Positions 8,414 through 17,088 are shown, counted from the first letter of the stretch. The stretch: 44,943 nt of DNA from Candidatus Uhrbacteria bacterium (GCA_018701105.1 JABIWD010000050.1:1-44943), one strand, 5' to 3'. Notes: generated from the letters alone by a model not told the origin. Translations and numbers: made by a program.

Positions 8414-8674
8414 ATGAAACAAGAAATATGCCAAAGTTGTGGAATGCCTCTCAAGAAGGACCCGCAGCATGGAGGGTCAGAGAAAGACGGGGGTAAATCC
8501 AAGCTATATTGCAGCTTATGCTACAACCTTGGAGAGTTCCGACAAGACATGAGCCTTGAGGAAATGATGGCACTCGTCGAAAACGTACTCGTAGAAAAAC
8601 GAATACCTCGATTCATCGCCAAGTTTCTCGCCAAGCAGACTCCGAAGTTGGAGAGATGGAGAGAAGACAGGTAG
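8414..8674 (+). CDS. Putative zinc-ribbon protein (Zn_ribbon_2 type)
   Basis: 86 aa. CQSCGMPL near the N-terminus and YCSLCY about 25 residues later form a four-cysteine zinc ribbon, followed by GEFRQDMSLEEMMALVENVL and a basic helical tail (FIAKFLAKQTPKLERWRE). This is the arrangement of the putative zinc-ribbon family PF12674 (named from memory). The biochemical role of that family is unknown. It is the last gene of the rmuC-maf operon and is followed by a strong terminator. Confidence 0.8.
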   Translation: MKQEICQSCGMPLKKDPQHGGSEKDGGKSKLYCSLCYNLGEFRQDMSLEEMMALVENVLVEKRIPRFIAKFLAKQTPKLERWREDR

Positions 8675-8680
8675 ATATAT

Positions 8681-8718
8681 AAAAACACCCCCCGGGATTC
8701 CGGTAGGGGTGTTTTTGT
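8681..8718 (+). terminator. Terminator of the rmuC operon
   Basis: AAAAACACCCC pairs perfectly with GGGGTGTTTTT around a 14-base loop. Confidence 0.9.
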
Positions 8719-8747
8719 TTATTGAATCACGGAATAGAGGAAGACTA

Positions 8748-8776
8748 TTGACATCTTGCTCGAAACGAGCTAGGTT
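8748..8776 (+). promoter_or_regulatory. Promoter of the TrpF-like gene
   Basis: TTGACA, 17-base spacer, TAGGTT. The start codon at 8804 lies about 27 bases downstream with a strong Shine-Dalgarno sequence between. Confidence 0.7.
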
Positions 8777-8803
8777 GGCCGTAGACAACAGAGAGGAGAC
8801 GAC

Positions 8804-9586
8804 ATGAGATCCCCATTTATCAGCGTGACAGACGTGATGACACGCAGACAGGTGCTGGACTTGCTGCAGGCGTTCCGTGGCGAAGGAGGAGACGAGATTG
8901 CGCAGACACTCGCAGTCGGCGTGATGACTGGACGCAAGGTGCTCACCGGACTTTCGTCTGAGTGGAGCGAGATCTGGCCTAAGCCAAAAGACATTGCCGG
9001 CATCTTCTTGAACCACCCGGACGTCTTCAACGTCCTGCACTACGTGGACTACACGAACACGCAGGTGCTCGTGAACCTGAACCGAGCGCGACAAGTCGGT
9101 GGCAAGTACATGGACGCCATCCAGCTGGACATGTGCTGGCCGGATCCAACCAGCCTGTGCACCTTCAAGAGAATCAGCGGTGACATCAAGATCATCCTGC
9201 AGGTAGGACGTAAGGCCTTCGACGAGGTCGGGAACGACCCCGCACGTCTGGCAACGCGGCTCATGCAGTACATCGACTCGGTGGACTACATTCTCTTGGA
9301 CAGAAGCATGGGTGAGGGGCTTCCGATGGATGCGGCGGACCTTGCACGGTTCGTCCAAGCGATCAAGGCTCTTGCACCCGTGTTCGAGATCGTGGTAGCG
9401 GGTGGACTTGGCCCATACACGATGGACCTCGTCGAACCACTGGTTGAGCTTTATCCGGACATCAGTATCGATGCTCAGGGTCAGCTCTGCTATGACGGTG
9501 ATTCACGGAGATCGCTCTCAGAGCCACGTGTTCTCCGCTATCTTGAGAAAGCGGTCGGAATGTTCCGCAAGCATCAGGGCCGATAG
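8804..9586 (+). CDS. TIM-barrel protein resembling phosphoribosylanthranilate isomerase (TrpF-like)
   Basis: 260 aa. Alternating strands and helices include AIQLDMCWPDP (residues ~105-115), IKIILQVGRKAF (128-139), VDYILLDRSMGEG (160-172) and FEIVVAGGLGP (194-204). The spacing of the LLD and the AGGLGP phosphate-binding loop resembles TrpF and related beta-alpha barrels. No other trp gene is present, so a role in tryptophan synthesis is doubtful and the true substrate is unknown. It is a single-gene unit with its own promoter, a GAGAGGAG Shine-Dalgarno sequence, and a GC-rich terminator. Composition and Arg codons (CGC, CGT, CGG) differ from the upstream operon. Confidence 0.6.
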   Translation: MRSPFISVTDVMTRRQVLDLLQAFRGEGGDEIAQTLAVGVMTGRKVLTGLSSEWSEIWPKPKDIAGIFLNHPDVFNVLHYVDYTNTQVLVNLNRARQVGGKYMDAIQLDMCWPDPTSLCTFKRISGDIKIILQVGRKAFDEVGNDPARLATRLMQYIDSVDYILLDRSMGEGLPMDAADLARFVQAIKALAPVFEIVVAGGLGPYTMDLVEPLVELYPDISIDAQGQLCYDGDSRRSLSEPRVLRYLEKAVGMFRKHQGR

Positions 9587-9600
9587 CCACACAAACAACG

Positions 9601-9628
9601 CCGCGTCGGCTGACGCGGTCATTTTTTT
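9601..9628 (+). terminator. Terminator of the TrpF-like gene
   Basis: CCGCGTC / GACGCGG stem followed by TCATTTTTTT. The end of the T tract runs into the next gene's -35 box. Confidence 0.85.
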
Positions 9629-9654
9629 GACATAGTTGTATACTGTGTTAATGT
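9627..9654 (+). promoter_or_regulatory. Promoter of the epimerase gene
   Basis: TTGACA at 9627, 16-base spacer, TAATGT at 9649. Confidence 0.6.
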
Positions 9655-9690
9655 CGGATGTGCAGTAAATGCGCGAAGGAGGAAGAGAAG

Positions 9691-10710
9691 TTGAAAGTAT
9701 TCGTAACAGGTGCAGCAGGATTCATTGGAAAGCACCTGGTTCGTCATTTGTCCCAGGTTGCGAGTGTGGTCTGTCTGATCCACGCGCAGAGCACGTCCGA
9801 GGAAGACGTGGAGATGCTACAGGCACTTGGGTGCAGGATCGTCTTTGGCGACATCACCCAAGGTTCGGAACCGTTGATTGAGGCAATGCGCGGGTGTTCC
9901 CACGCGGTTCACCTCGCGGGGATGTACAGCCTTTCCGCAACAGAGGAAGAACTCGACAGGATCAACGTCGAAGGAGCGCTGAATGTTGCTAAGGCGGCAC
10001 TCGAGCTCAACGTACACCTTGTGTACTACAGCACAGTGGCTGCTTGGGGGCTGCAGGTCGGTGTTTTCTCGGAGCTGTCGCCACACGGCAAGGCGATCTG
10101 TGCATACGGTGCCAGCAAGGCGAAAGCCGACAAGCTGATCAGACGCCTCCGCGACCTTCGTGGGCTCAGAGTAACCATCATCTTCCCGGGACCGGTTCTG
10201 GGAGAGGGTGATCACAACATCAGCGCCGACTACATCGACTCCATCACAACCTCGCCATGGCGAGGTGGGATGCCCGGTCAGACGTACAGGCACTCGGTAC
10301 ACACCTGGTTGCACGTGCATGACGCGTGCGATGCTGGGATCGGTGCGCTCATGAGCAGGCGGACCATTGGACGGGAATACCTTGTCGGTGGTCACATGCT
10401 GTCGTTCGAGCGCTTCAACGGGTTGATCGCACAGATCTGGTTTGGACAGGAGCGTCTTCGCCGACCCTGGCTTTCATGGGCGCTCGGAATCACGGTCATG
10501 GCGTACGTCTTCGGATGGATAGCGCGAACGTTTGGCACAAAGCCTCTGTGGACGCTGACACCTGACTCTGATGAAGTGATGCGCAACGGATTCGCATTCA
10601 AGGGAGCTCAAGCACGCCAGGCACTTCTTGGCAGCATGCCCTACAGAGAAATCGAGGGCGCTCTCACCGACTACAAAGACGGTCACTGCAGCGTTTGCAG
10701 CCGTCTCTGA
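9691..10710 (+). CDS. NAD(P)-dependent epimerase/dehydratase (extended SDR)
   Basis: 339 aa from a TTG start at 9691, chosen because AGGAGG lies about 8 bases upstream and the next residues, KVFVTGAAGFIGKHL, are the canonical SDR start; an ATG at 9658 precedes the Shine-Dalgarno sequence. The NAD-binding Gly motif is at residues ~7-13, VHLAGMY at ~73-79, Ser114 in YYSTVAAW, and Tyr139-xxx-Lys143 in AYGASKAKAD, so the Ser-Tyr-Lys active site is complete. A hydrophobic stretch (LSWALGITVMAYVFGWIA) near residue 260 may touch the membrane. The closest families are 3-beta-HSD-like or sugar-nucleotide epimerases; the substrate is unknown. It is a GC-rich single-gene unit. Confidence 0.85.
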   Translation: MKVFVTGAAGFIGKHLVRHLSQVASVVCLIHAQSTSEEDVEMLQALGCRIVFGDITQGSEPLIEAMRGCSHAVHLAGMYSLSATEEELDRINVEGALNVAKAALELNVHLVYYSTVAAWGLQVGVFSELSPHGKAICAYGASKAKADKLIRRLRDLRGLRVTIIFPGPVLGEGDHNISADYIDSITTSPWRGGMPGQTYRHSVHTWLHVHDACDAGIGALMSRRTIGREYLVGGHMLSFERFNGLIAQIWFGQERLRRPWLSWALGITVMAYVFGWIARTFGTKPLWTLTPDSDEVMRNGFAFKGAQARQALLGSMPYREIEGALTDYKDGHCSVCSRL

Positions 10711-10723
10711 CAACACGACACTC

Positions 10724-10750
10724 GCCGACCGAAGGGTCGGCACTTTTTTT
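10724..10750 (+). terminator. Terminator of the epimerase gene
   Basis: GCCGACC-gaag-GGTCGGC then ACTTTTTTT. Confidence 0.9.
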
Positions 10751-10778
10751 AAAAAAAATTCCGCGTCTTTCAACGCGG
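10751..10778 (-). terminator. Terminator of the HD-domain gene
   Basis: On the minus strand CCGCGT/ACGCGG is followed by AATTTTTTTT. It abuts the facing terminator of the epimerase gene. Confidence 0.85.
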
Positions 10779-10790
10779 ATGAAGAGCCTC

Positions 10791-11516
10791 CTACGACTTC
10801 TTCTGTTCTATGTGCTGGCCTTCGTACCGGAGCACGAATTCCTGAGCCCATGCGTGGACCTCGTGAGTCCAGATCTCTTCTCCGAACCCAGGCAGCCCGT
10901 CTACCAGTCTTCCCATGTGCGGAATCTGGTGTCGCAGCACCTGGAGCAACATCACGTGATCACCCGTGTTCGAGAAATGCTCGAGAGGGTACATCATGTA
11001 GTCCCAACGCTCCAGAGCATCGAACGCCAGAACCTCGAGCGGATTGCGCTCACGAAGATCACGCGCGATCCTCTGGGCATTCTCCGGCAATAACGCCAAC
11101 ACCTTTGGCTTGCCTGCGAACTGCAGCATGAACGCCCTCTGGAACACACCGAACATCAACGGTTCGAGCTCCATGAATCGCTCTGTGAAGTACCGGTACT
11201 CCAGCGCATCATCATCAGGCGTCTTGTCGATGTAGAGCGTGTCGGAGCCCTTCTCGGCCTCCCCGGTGTCGTGCACGAGCACCGCGATGATCAACAACGC
11301 CCAGTCCAGGTTGACGTACTTCGTGAGCTTGCTCAGCATCATCACGCTGAGCAGCGTAGCGGAATACGAGTGGTCCAGACTGTTCTGGGTACGCGGATGC
11401 TTGATTCCGAGCCCGCGTAGGTACTTGTCCCAGCGAGTGATCGTAGGCAGCAACCTCTGGGTCATCGTCCACACTTCCAGCATGGATCCCCATTCACCCA
11501 ACATTGGGCTTTTCAT
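10791..11516 (-). CDS. HD-domain phosphohydrolase (YfbR/HDDC2-like)
   Basis: 241 aa. The metal-binding HD signature is clear: His49 in NSLDHSYSATLL, His82-Asp83 in LVHDTGEAEKG, and a later Asp in AFDALERWDY (~166-172). This arrangement resembles 5'-deoxynucleotidase YfbR/HDDC2-like enzymes, so a nucleotide monophosphatase is a reasonable guess but unproven. The ATG at 11516 is preceded by GGAGG at a good distance. The gene is GC-rich, stands alone between a terminator and the divergent rpsT promoter, and points opposite to both neighbours. A TATGAT at about 11567 on the minus strand may be its -10 box. Confidence 0.8.
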   Translation of the reverse strand: MKSPMLGEWGSMLEVWTMTQRLLPTITRWDKYLRGLGIKHPRTQNSLDHSYSATLLSVMMLSKLTKYVNLDWALLIIAVLVHDTGEAEKGSDTLYIDKTPDDDALEYRYFTERFMELEPLMFGVFQRAFMLQFAGKPKVLALLPENAQRIARDLRERNPLEVLAFDALERWDYMMYPLEHFSNTGDHVMLLQVLRHQIPHMGRLVDGLPGFGEEIWTHEVHAWAQEFVLRYEGQHIEQKKS

Positions 11517-11575
11517 AGCGCCTCCGTTCCGATCGAGAGTACGATCTACAAAGATCTTCCCATACCCTAATCATA

Positions 11576-11604
11576 TTGACAAATCCAACACCCCTTGCTA
11601 TATT
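11576..11604 (+). promoter_or_regulatory. Promoter of rpsT
   Basis: TTGACA, exactly 17 bases, TATATT. It predicts a leader of about 85 bases before the rpsT start. Confidence 0.85.
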
Positions 11605-11695
11605 GCGGTCACTCAGTAAGAGGAGTCACGACCTCGAAAAGACCCTGAATACTTATACAACAGACGTTTTACACGTTTTTATAGATCAACCAGTT

Positions 11696-11959
11696 ATGCC
11701 AAATAAGGCAAGTGCAAAGAAAGCGTTGCGACAAGATGCAAAGCGTGGTGAGCGAAACAAGATCGCCAAGCGAAACATGGAGCACGCAGTGAAGACTACT
11801 CGAAAAGCAGTAGCAGCTGGCAAAAAGGCGGAGGCTTCAAAGTCACTCCTTCTTGCGCAGAAGTTGCTCGACAAGGCTACAAAGAAGCACCTGATCAAGA
11901 AGAACAATGCTTCACGTACCAAGTCACGATTGTCTAAGGCGATCAACAAACTCAAGTAA
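11696..11959 (+). CDS. rpsT: 30S ribosomal protein S20
   Basis: 87 aa, very rich in Lys, Ala and Arg, as expected for S20, which binds the 5' domain of 16S rRNA early in 30S assembly. The N-terminus MPNKASAKKALRQDAKR and the C-terminal NNASRTKSRLSKAINKLK are characteristic. There is no good Shine-Dalgarno sequence before the ATG (GATCAACCAGTT), typical of core genes here. The ~85-base leader could hold autoregulation as in E. coli, but I see no clear structure. Downstream is a terminator shared with the facing holA gene. Confidence 0.95.
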   Translation: MPNKASAKKALRQDAKRGERNKIAKRNMEHAVKTTRKAVAAGKKAEASKSLLLAQKLLDKATKKHLIKKNNASRTKSRLSKAINKLK

Positions 11960-11961
11960 TC

Positions 11962-11990
11962 AAAAAACGAGCCGCGAGGCTCGTTTTTGT
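11962..11990. terminator. Bidirectional terminator between rpsT and holA
   Basis: ACGAGCC-gcg-AGGCTCGT with a T tract on one side and an A tract on the other. Confidence 0.9.
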
Positions 11991-11994
11991 TTTG

Positions 11995-12954
11995 TTAGAG
12001 CACCAGATCGGTTACTAGCTGCTCGAGTACAGCCTTATCTTTCATCGATCCGTTCTTCAATCTCTGATCCGCAGTCATCACCGCAGCGATCATCCCCTTA
12101 AGCTCATCCACCGACACCGCTAAAGCTCTCGGCATAGTCTTCTTTGCAACATACGGGTGCACTCCCAACTCCCGCGCGGCATCACGTTCACTCCCTCTAC
12201 CATTAACTGCGGCGTAAGCTCGTAACTCGGTGAGTAATTGCACCTCTCTAATCAACATATTGATCAACTGACCCGGCGCAGTCCCTCTGTCCACCTCATT
12301 TCGCAGAAGTCCGACGGCTTTTTTACCGTTGTGAGCTCGAACTGCATCCAAAAACGCGAATAAAGTGTCATCGTGCGACGCAGCCACGAGCTCGGTGACG
12401 AGTTTACGCGTTACAGCGACTCCGTTCGATGCTGCGGAGACTTTATCGAGCTCATTCTTCATGCGCCACGTGTCCGATCCTGCACGCATCACAAGCTCAC
12501 GAACCGCATCCGGCTCCCACTGAGCACTTGAGTGTGTCTGCACCCACGCCGAAGCCTCACGATCCGTCATAACTCCCAACGGATACTCATGAACATCGTC
12601 CCCAACGCGCAACGCAGCGTACAACTTGTTCTTAACCGACCGCTCAACCGTAACCTCAGCATCGGCAAGAATAATAATCGTCTCTTCCTTGCGCCCAAGT
12701 AACTTATCTGCCCAAGACTGTGCGTCAGCCTTCTTCGTGATTGACGCCGCAAGCCCCCTAACCACAATCATCCGACGCTCGGCAAGGAATGGAGGTGCGC
12801 CAACCGCGCTCAAAATGTCACCTTCGTTTTTACCAAACTCAAACACATCAACGTTCATCCCACTTGGGTCAAACTTCTCTTTAAACTTGTTCACCATCCC
12901 GGAAATCTTCTCCTTTATCCGGAACGCATCCTCTCCATAAACCAATATCACCAT
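11995..12954 (-). CDS. holA: DNA polymerase III delta subunit
   Basis: 319 aa. It starts MVILVYGEDAFRIKEKI, the usual delta N-terminus, with the truncated AAA+-like domain following (APPFLAERRMIVVRGL, ETIIILADAEVTVERSVKNKLY). The C-terminal collar contains LFAFLDAVRAHNGKKAVGLL and APGQLINMLIREVQLLTELR. Delta opens the sliding clamp in the clamp-loader complex and contacts the beta clamp encoded at 38424. Length is normal. It shares a terminator with rpsT. The start at 12954 is the only sensible Met. Confidence 0.92.
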   Translation of the reverse strand: MVILVYGEDAFRIKEKISGMVNKFKEKFDPSGMNVDVFEFGKNEGDILSAVGAPPFLAERRMIVVRGLAASITKKADAQSWADKLLGRKEETIIILADAEVTVERSVKNKLYAALRVGDDVHEYPLGVMTDREASAWVQTHSSAQWEPDAVRELVMRAGSDTWRMKNELDKVSAASNGVAVTRKLVTELVAASHDDTLFAFLDAVRAHNGKKAVGLLRNEVDRGTAPGQLINMLIREVQLLTELRAYAAVNGRGSERDAARELGVHPYVAKKTMPRALAVSVDELKGMIAAVMTADQRLKNGSMKDKAVLEQLVTDLVL

Positions 12955-13019
12955 AGTTCCAGTATCTTACCACAAACTCAAAACGACCCAACTTCTCGCG
13001 AGAGGCTGGGTCGTTTTGC

Positions 13020-15707
13020 TTACTTTACGTCTCTCCAGTTTTTTCCAATCTCTACATCTACCGTGAGAGGCACTTTACACTTCACGACATTCTCCATGAT
13101 CCGTTGCGCGTTCTTTGCAACCTCGTCAACGAGCTTGTCATCGACTTCGAACACGAGTTCATCGTGCACCTGCAAGATCATCCTCGCCCTATCACCATAA
13201 CCTTGCTTCTCCAACCACTCGTCCACCTCGATCATCGCTTTCTTGATGATGTCAGCAGCCGATCCTTGCAGTGGCATGTTTGTCGCCATGCGTTCTGCGG
13301 ATGCTCGTACCATCTGAACGCCAGAATCGAGGTCCGGTAATGCTCGGCGTCGGCCGAATGATGATTCCGCGTATAGATTCTCCTGTGCGTCGGCGAGAAT
13401 CTAGTCGAGGTACGTGCGAACTGTAGGGAAGACCTCAAAATACTTTGCAATAAACTCTTTCGCCTCCGAGAAGCTCACTCCAATACCTCGCGACAGGGCA
13501 CGTGGCCCCATTCCGTAGATTATTCCAAAGTTTACAGCCTTCGCAGAACTTCGCTGCTTCTTTGTAACCTCTTCTTCCTTGATATCGAACACTTTCGCGG
13601 CAGTTGATCGATGAATGTCCCCACCTTCGTTAAACACTTTCACCATGCTCTTGTCGCCAGAGAACGCAGCAACGAGTCTGAGCTCGATCTGCGAGTAGTC
13701 GGCAGCTATAAGTGACTTTCCCTTAGGTGCAGTGAAGGCTCGGCGTATGTCGCGACCAAGATCCGTGCGGATTGGGATGTTCTGTAGGTTTGGATTCGAG
13801 CTTGAAAGGCGTCCAGTCGCCGCAACGGTCTGGTTGAAGTCTGAGTGCAATCGTTTATCACTTGCGACGAGCTCAGGTAACGCATCAATGTACGTCGACT
13901 TTAGTTTTGTAAGCTCTCGGTACTCTTTAACAAGATCGATGATCGCATGTTCACCACGAATCTTCTCGAGCTCGGGTGCAGCGGTCGAGTATCCTGTCTT
14001 AGTTTTCTTAATTCCCTTTACTGGAAGTTCAAGATCAACAAACAAAACGTCCGCCAACTGTGAAGGGGACTTAATATTGAAGTCCTTGCCCGCGAGTTTT
14101 AGGATCTTCTTGGTCAGCGCTGTGATTCGAATCTCCAGTTCACCCGACATCTTCTTAAGTGAGGGCTTGTCGAGCAATACTCCATAGCTTTCCATGCCGG
14201 CCAGTACAAAGATCAACGGATGCTCAATCTCTTCGTACAACTTCGTCATCCCGGACTCCTTTAACCGACTGCGCAACTCCTTTTCTGCAGGAATGAACTG
14301 CGCGACGATCTTCCCAAGTGTCTCGTGCGCTGTATCTGTCGTGAATGTCTTTGGTAGATCTGGAACCGTTGTACCCACGAGGTCGGCCAACACCGTATCA
14401 ACATCCACATTGCGAGATCCTGCACGCACAAGGAAGCTTGCTACCTTTAGATCCATGCCCTTTTCCGATAACTCGAGTCCTGACTGTCGCAGAATATGAA
14501 ACACGCGCTTAAGATCATGCCCAACGAACGATGCATCGCGCACAAATAGTGCGAGCTTCTTTAATGTAGCCTCAGTTGGAGAAACAAACACGTACGATGT
14601 AGTCCCGTTCGAAATCGCCATCGATGTAACAGAGGTTCCAAACAGATCCATCGCGTGATCGTGAACGTCGATTGCATACAGAGCACTCTTGTCAGCGAAT
14701 ACGCTCAGCATCTCTTTCACGAGTGACCCGTCGCGATCTAGCTTTACCTCGAGCTTTGTCTTTGAGCTCTTCGTTGATTTCTTTTTAGGCTCCTCTGCAG
14801 CCTCGGTAACAATCCCGCGCTGCTCGAGTCGTCTTATAAGACCCGCAAACTCAAGATCTCGATAAATATTCTTCACCCCGTGCCAGTCAGGAACCTCCAC
14901 TGCTGCATCATCCATAGAAAAGTCCATTGGAACGTCACGAATGATCGTAGCGAGCTCGTGAGACATGAGTGCGTTGTCCTTGTCAGCTTTGAGCTTCTTG
15001 ATTGTTCCAGGCTTTACCTTGTCCTCAAGCTTTCCAGCATCAAGCGCTGCGTAAATCTGCTCCAATGTTCCAAACTGCTGAATCAAATCTGTTCCACCCT
15101 TGTCTCCGATGCCTTTCACACCTGGAATATTGTCTGATGAATCTCCCTTGAGCGACTTGTAGTCGACAATGTGCTCTGGACCAAAACCGTACCGCTCTTT
15201 CACGGCTGCAATATCGTAAACTTTTGTGACAGAGAATCCTTTTACAAAAACCATCACCTTAGTGAGCTCATCTACGAGCTGTAAAGCATCAAGGTCACCT
15301 GTAATAATGATCGTCTCAGTCTCAGGATTCTGTCGCTCGTGCTCAGCTATAGTCCCGAGTAGGTCGTCAGCCTCAAATCCCTTGATTCCAAAGTGGGGAA
15401 TACCATGGGCGTCCAAGATGTCGTCGATAATTGGAATCTGATCATATAGTTCCTGTGCTTTCTCTGCACGACCAGCTTTGTAGTCCTCGTAAACATCATC
15501 TCGGAATGTTCCACCAATGACATCCCAACACACAACAAGGTGAGTAGGCTTCATTTCTGCAATGATCTTATCTATCGCCATCGAAAATCCGTAAACTGCA
15601 TTCACGACTGTCCCGTCCTTCGTAGTAAGAGGAGGGATTGCGTGCCATGCGCGATGCAATAGTGAGTTTCCGTCAATTACGTAAAGTTTGTTCTTGTTTT
15701 TTGCCAT
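13020..15707 (-). CDS. polA: DNA polymerase I, interrupted by an in-frame TAG codon
   Basis: The reading frame from ATG 15707 to the TAA at 13020 encodes about 895 codons, with one internal stop, TAG at 13403-13401. No frameshift is needed. Residues ~1-290 are the 5'-3' exonuclease (YVIDGNSLLHRAWHAIPPL, GFEADDLLGTIAEH, KGDSSDNIPGVKGIG). The middle is a 3'-5' exonuclease-like domain; I did not check its catalytic residues. Polymerase motif A is LIAADYSQIELRL and motif B lies in RSSAKAVNFGIIYGMG. The TAG follows FPTVRTYLD, and the frame continues FGRRRALPDLDS, then NMPLQGSAADIIK and motif C (MILQVHDELVFEV). The 768-aa truncated product would lack motif C, so it should not polymerise. The extension upstream of ATG 15707 is a dispersed repeat. 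TAG ends many other genes here, so general reassignment is unlikely. Confidence 0.88.
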
Positions 15708-15750
15708 ATATAATGCCAGATTAGCATATTCACAGGCTATTTTCCAACCT

Positions 15751-15782
15751 GTAGGGACGCCATTCTTTGCGTCCGCGCCAGC
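15751..15782 (-). repeat. 32-bp dispersed repeat, copy 2
   Basis: Inverted copy of 5886-5917 with 28 of 32 bases identical. It lies directly upstream of polA and creates a spurious N-terminal extension of that frame. Confidence 0.75.
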
Positions 15783-15801
15783 CATACAGAAATTTTCAAA
15801 A

Positions 15802-15840
15802 TAAAAAAAACGCGCGCCCCGGGAGTACCGGGACGCGGGT
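15802..15840 (-). terminator. Terminator of the GC-rich orphan
   Basis: On the minus strand CCGCGTCCCGG pairs with a CCCGGGGCGCGCG arm, followed by TTTTTTTTATT. Confidence 0.85.
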
Positions 15841-15862
15841 GTGGTCTAGGCCGCCGTGAGGC

Positions 15863-16849
15863 CTAGTTGACCGTCTGGTCCAGCTGGACCGTCTTGGTCG
15901 GGCCCGAGAGCTGCATCGCGGCGATGAACGCCTCGGGCAGGTCCAGGGGCTTGTACGACATGGTGTCGCCGTCGTCGAAGACCGCCATCGGCGTGTCGGT
16001 GACCAGGTCGAGCGCGAGCATCGCGCCGAACTCGGACTTGGCGGTGATCGCGGTGATCTCCGTCGGGTCCTGGTTGGTACCGATCGCCGTGTTGTGACCG
16101 TCGTCGTAGCCGACCACCAGCACCTTGCCGATGCGGACCAGGGTCACGGGCGCCGCGTCGGGGAGGTCGATGTGCTCGACCATCTTCAGCGTCATGATCG
16201 CGCCGCCGTCCTCGAGGACGCTCTGCGCGTTGGCGATCAGGTTCGTGCCGTCAGCCGTGTAGCAGGCGTCGTCGGTGACCATGTAGTCGACGCCGTCGAC
16301 CGTCTCGATGAAGCGGATGACGGTGCCGTCGGGCGTCGTCAGGAGCGTCGAGAAGGCGGTGATGTCGTCGCCGGTGTACGACTCGAAGTCGATCACGCGG
16401 AACTGGATCACGCAGATGTCGCCGGCGTCGGTCTTGGCGTGGCGGAACTCGATGTCGCCGTCGGCGAAGTTCGCCATGAGGACGGTCTCGATGCCCGTGA
16501 GGAACGCCTTGTTGTCGACGAAGTCGGCGACGTTGCCGGTCACGCGACCGAACATGGTGCCGCCGGCCCGCTTGATGCTGGCGAGCTGCTTGTAGCCCGC
16601 AGGGAGCTGCATCTCGACGGTCGAGCGGATGACGCCCTTGTCGGCGACGATCACGGCGTACTTGCCGGTCTCGTCGTTGAAGCCGACCTCCACGGAGCTG
16701 AGCTTCGTGGCGAACTTCTTCAGCAGCATGCCGAGGAACTTCGGGGCGACGATGTACATGGTGCTGCGGACACCCTTCTCGACTCCGAGCTTGTCGGTGT
16801 TGAGCACGAGGGCCAGAAGCCAGAAAAACATGAACGTGGCGTGAGCCAT
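15863..16849 (-). CDS. GC-rich orphan protein of unknown function
   Basis: 328 aa from ATG 16849, which has AAGGAGA six bases upstream; the longer ORF to 16885 lacks a ribosome site. The first ~20 residues are hydrophobic (FMFFWLLALVL) and could be a membrane anchor. The rest is a Thr/Asp/Val-rich, beta-looking protein with a basic early segment (FLGMLLKKFATKLSS) and an acidic remainder (DDACYTADGTN, GYDDGHNT, VFDDGDTMSY). I recognise no family. Composition is strikingly unlike the flanking polA and xth: the 60-base line 16141-16200 has 40 G or C, against 27 in a pnp line (28741-28800). It has its own promoter and a strong terminator. Confidence 0.7.
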   Translation of the reverse strand: MAHATFMFFWLLALVLNTDKLGVEKGVRSTMYIVAPKFLGMLLKKFATKLSSVEVGFNDETGKYAVIVADKGVIRSTVEMQLPAGYKQLASIKRAGGTMFGRVTGNVADFVDNKAFLTGIETVLMANFADGDIEFRHAKTDAGDICVIQFRVIDFESYTGDDITAFSTLLTTPDGTVIRFIETVDGVDYMVTDDACYTADGTNLIANAQSVLEDGGAIMTLKMVEHIDLPDAAPVTLVRIGKVLVVGYDDGHNTAIGTNQDPTEITAITAKSEFGAMLALDLVTDTPMAVFDDGDTMSYKPLDLPEAFIAAMQLSGPTKTVQLDQTVN

Positions 16850-16931
16850 GGGAGGATCTCCTTTCAGGAGTGATTGTTCCCACATTTGAGTGCGACCCTT
16901 CGGACGGATTGTCCGTAGGAATGCAAGGCGG

Positions 16932-16960
16932 ACAATATAACAGATAGATTATCCTGTCAA
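16932..16960 (-). promoter_or_regulatory. Promoter of the GC-rich orphan
   Basis: Minus strand TTGACA (16960-16955), 17-base spacer, TATTGT (16937-16932). An overlapping TATATT gives a 15-base spacer. The leader to the ATG is about 75 bases. Confidence 0.7.
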
Positions 16961-17053
16961 CAGGGAATATCGAGTATCCTCTTACACTGCTAACCTTAGG
17001 TAATAATCGGCCCTATTTGTCCCCACATGCACGACGACCCTTTCGCTGCGCTA

Positions 17054-17082
17054 TTGACAAAATCGGAATTTCGTGGTAGTTT
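17054..17082 (+). promoter_or_regulatory. Promoter of a short RNA
   Basis: TTGACA, 17-base spacer, TAGTTT. The 13-base TTGACAAAATCGG is shared with the rpmH promoter at 35671. Confidence 0.6.
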
Positions 17083-17088
17083 CTACTG

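Noticed and set aside
8748-11516. Integron cassette array
   Set aside because: The GC-rich units each have their own promoter, lie in both orientations, are scattered rather than adjacent, and no attC-like or attI site or integron integrase was seen.
13300-13410. Frameshift in polA
   Set aside because: The two polA pieces are in the same frame; only a TAG separates them, so it is a stop codon, not an indel.
16094-16883. Long ORFs antisense or out of frame in the GC-rich orphan
   Set aside because: High GC removes stop codons in all frames; only the 328-aa frame has a Shine-Dalgarno sequence and protein-like composition.
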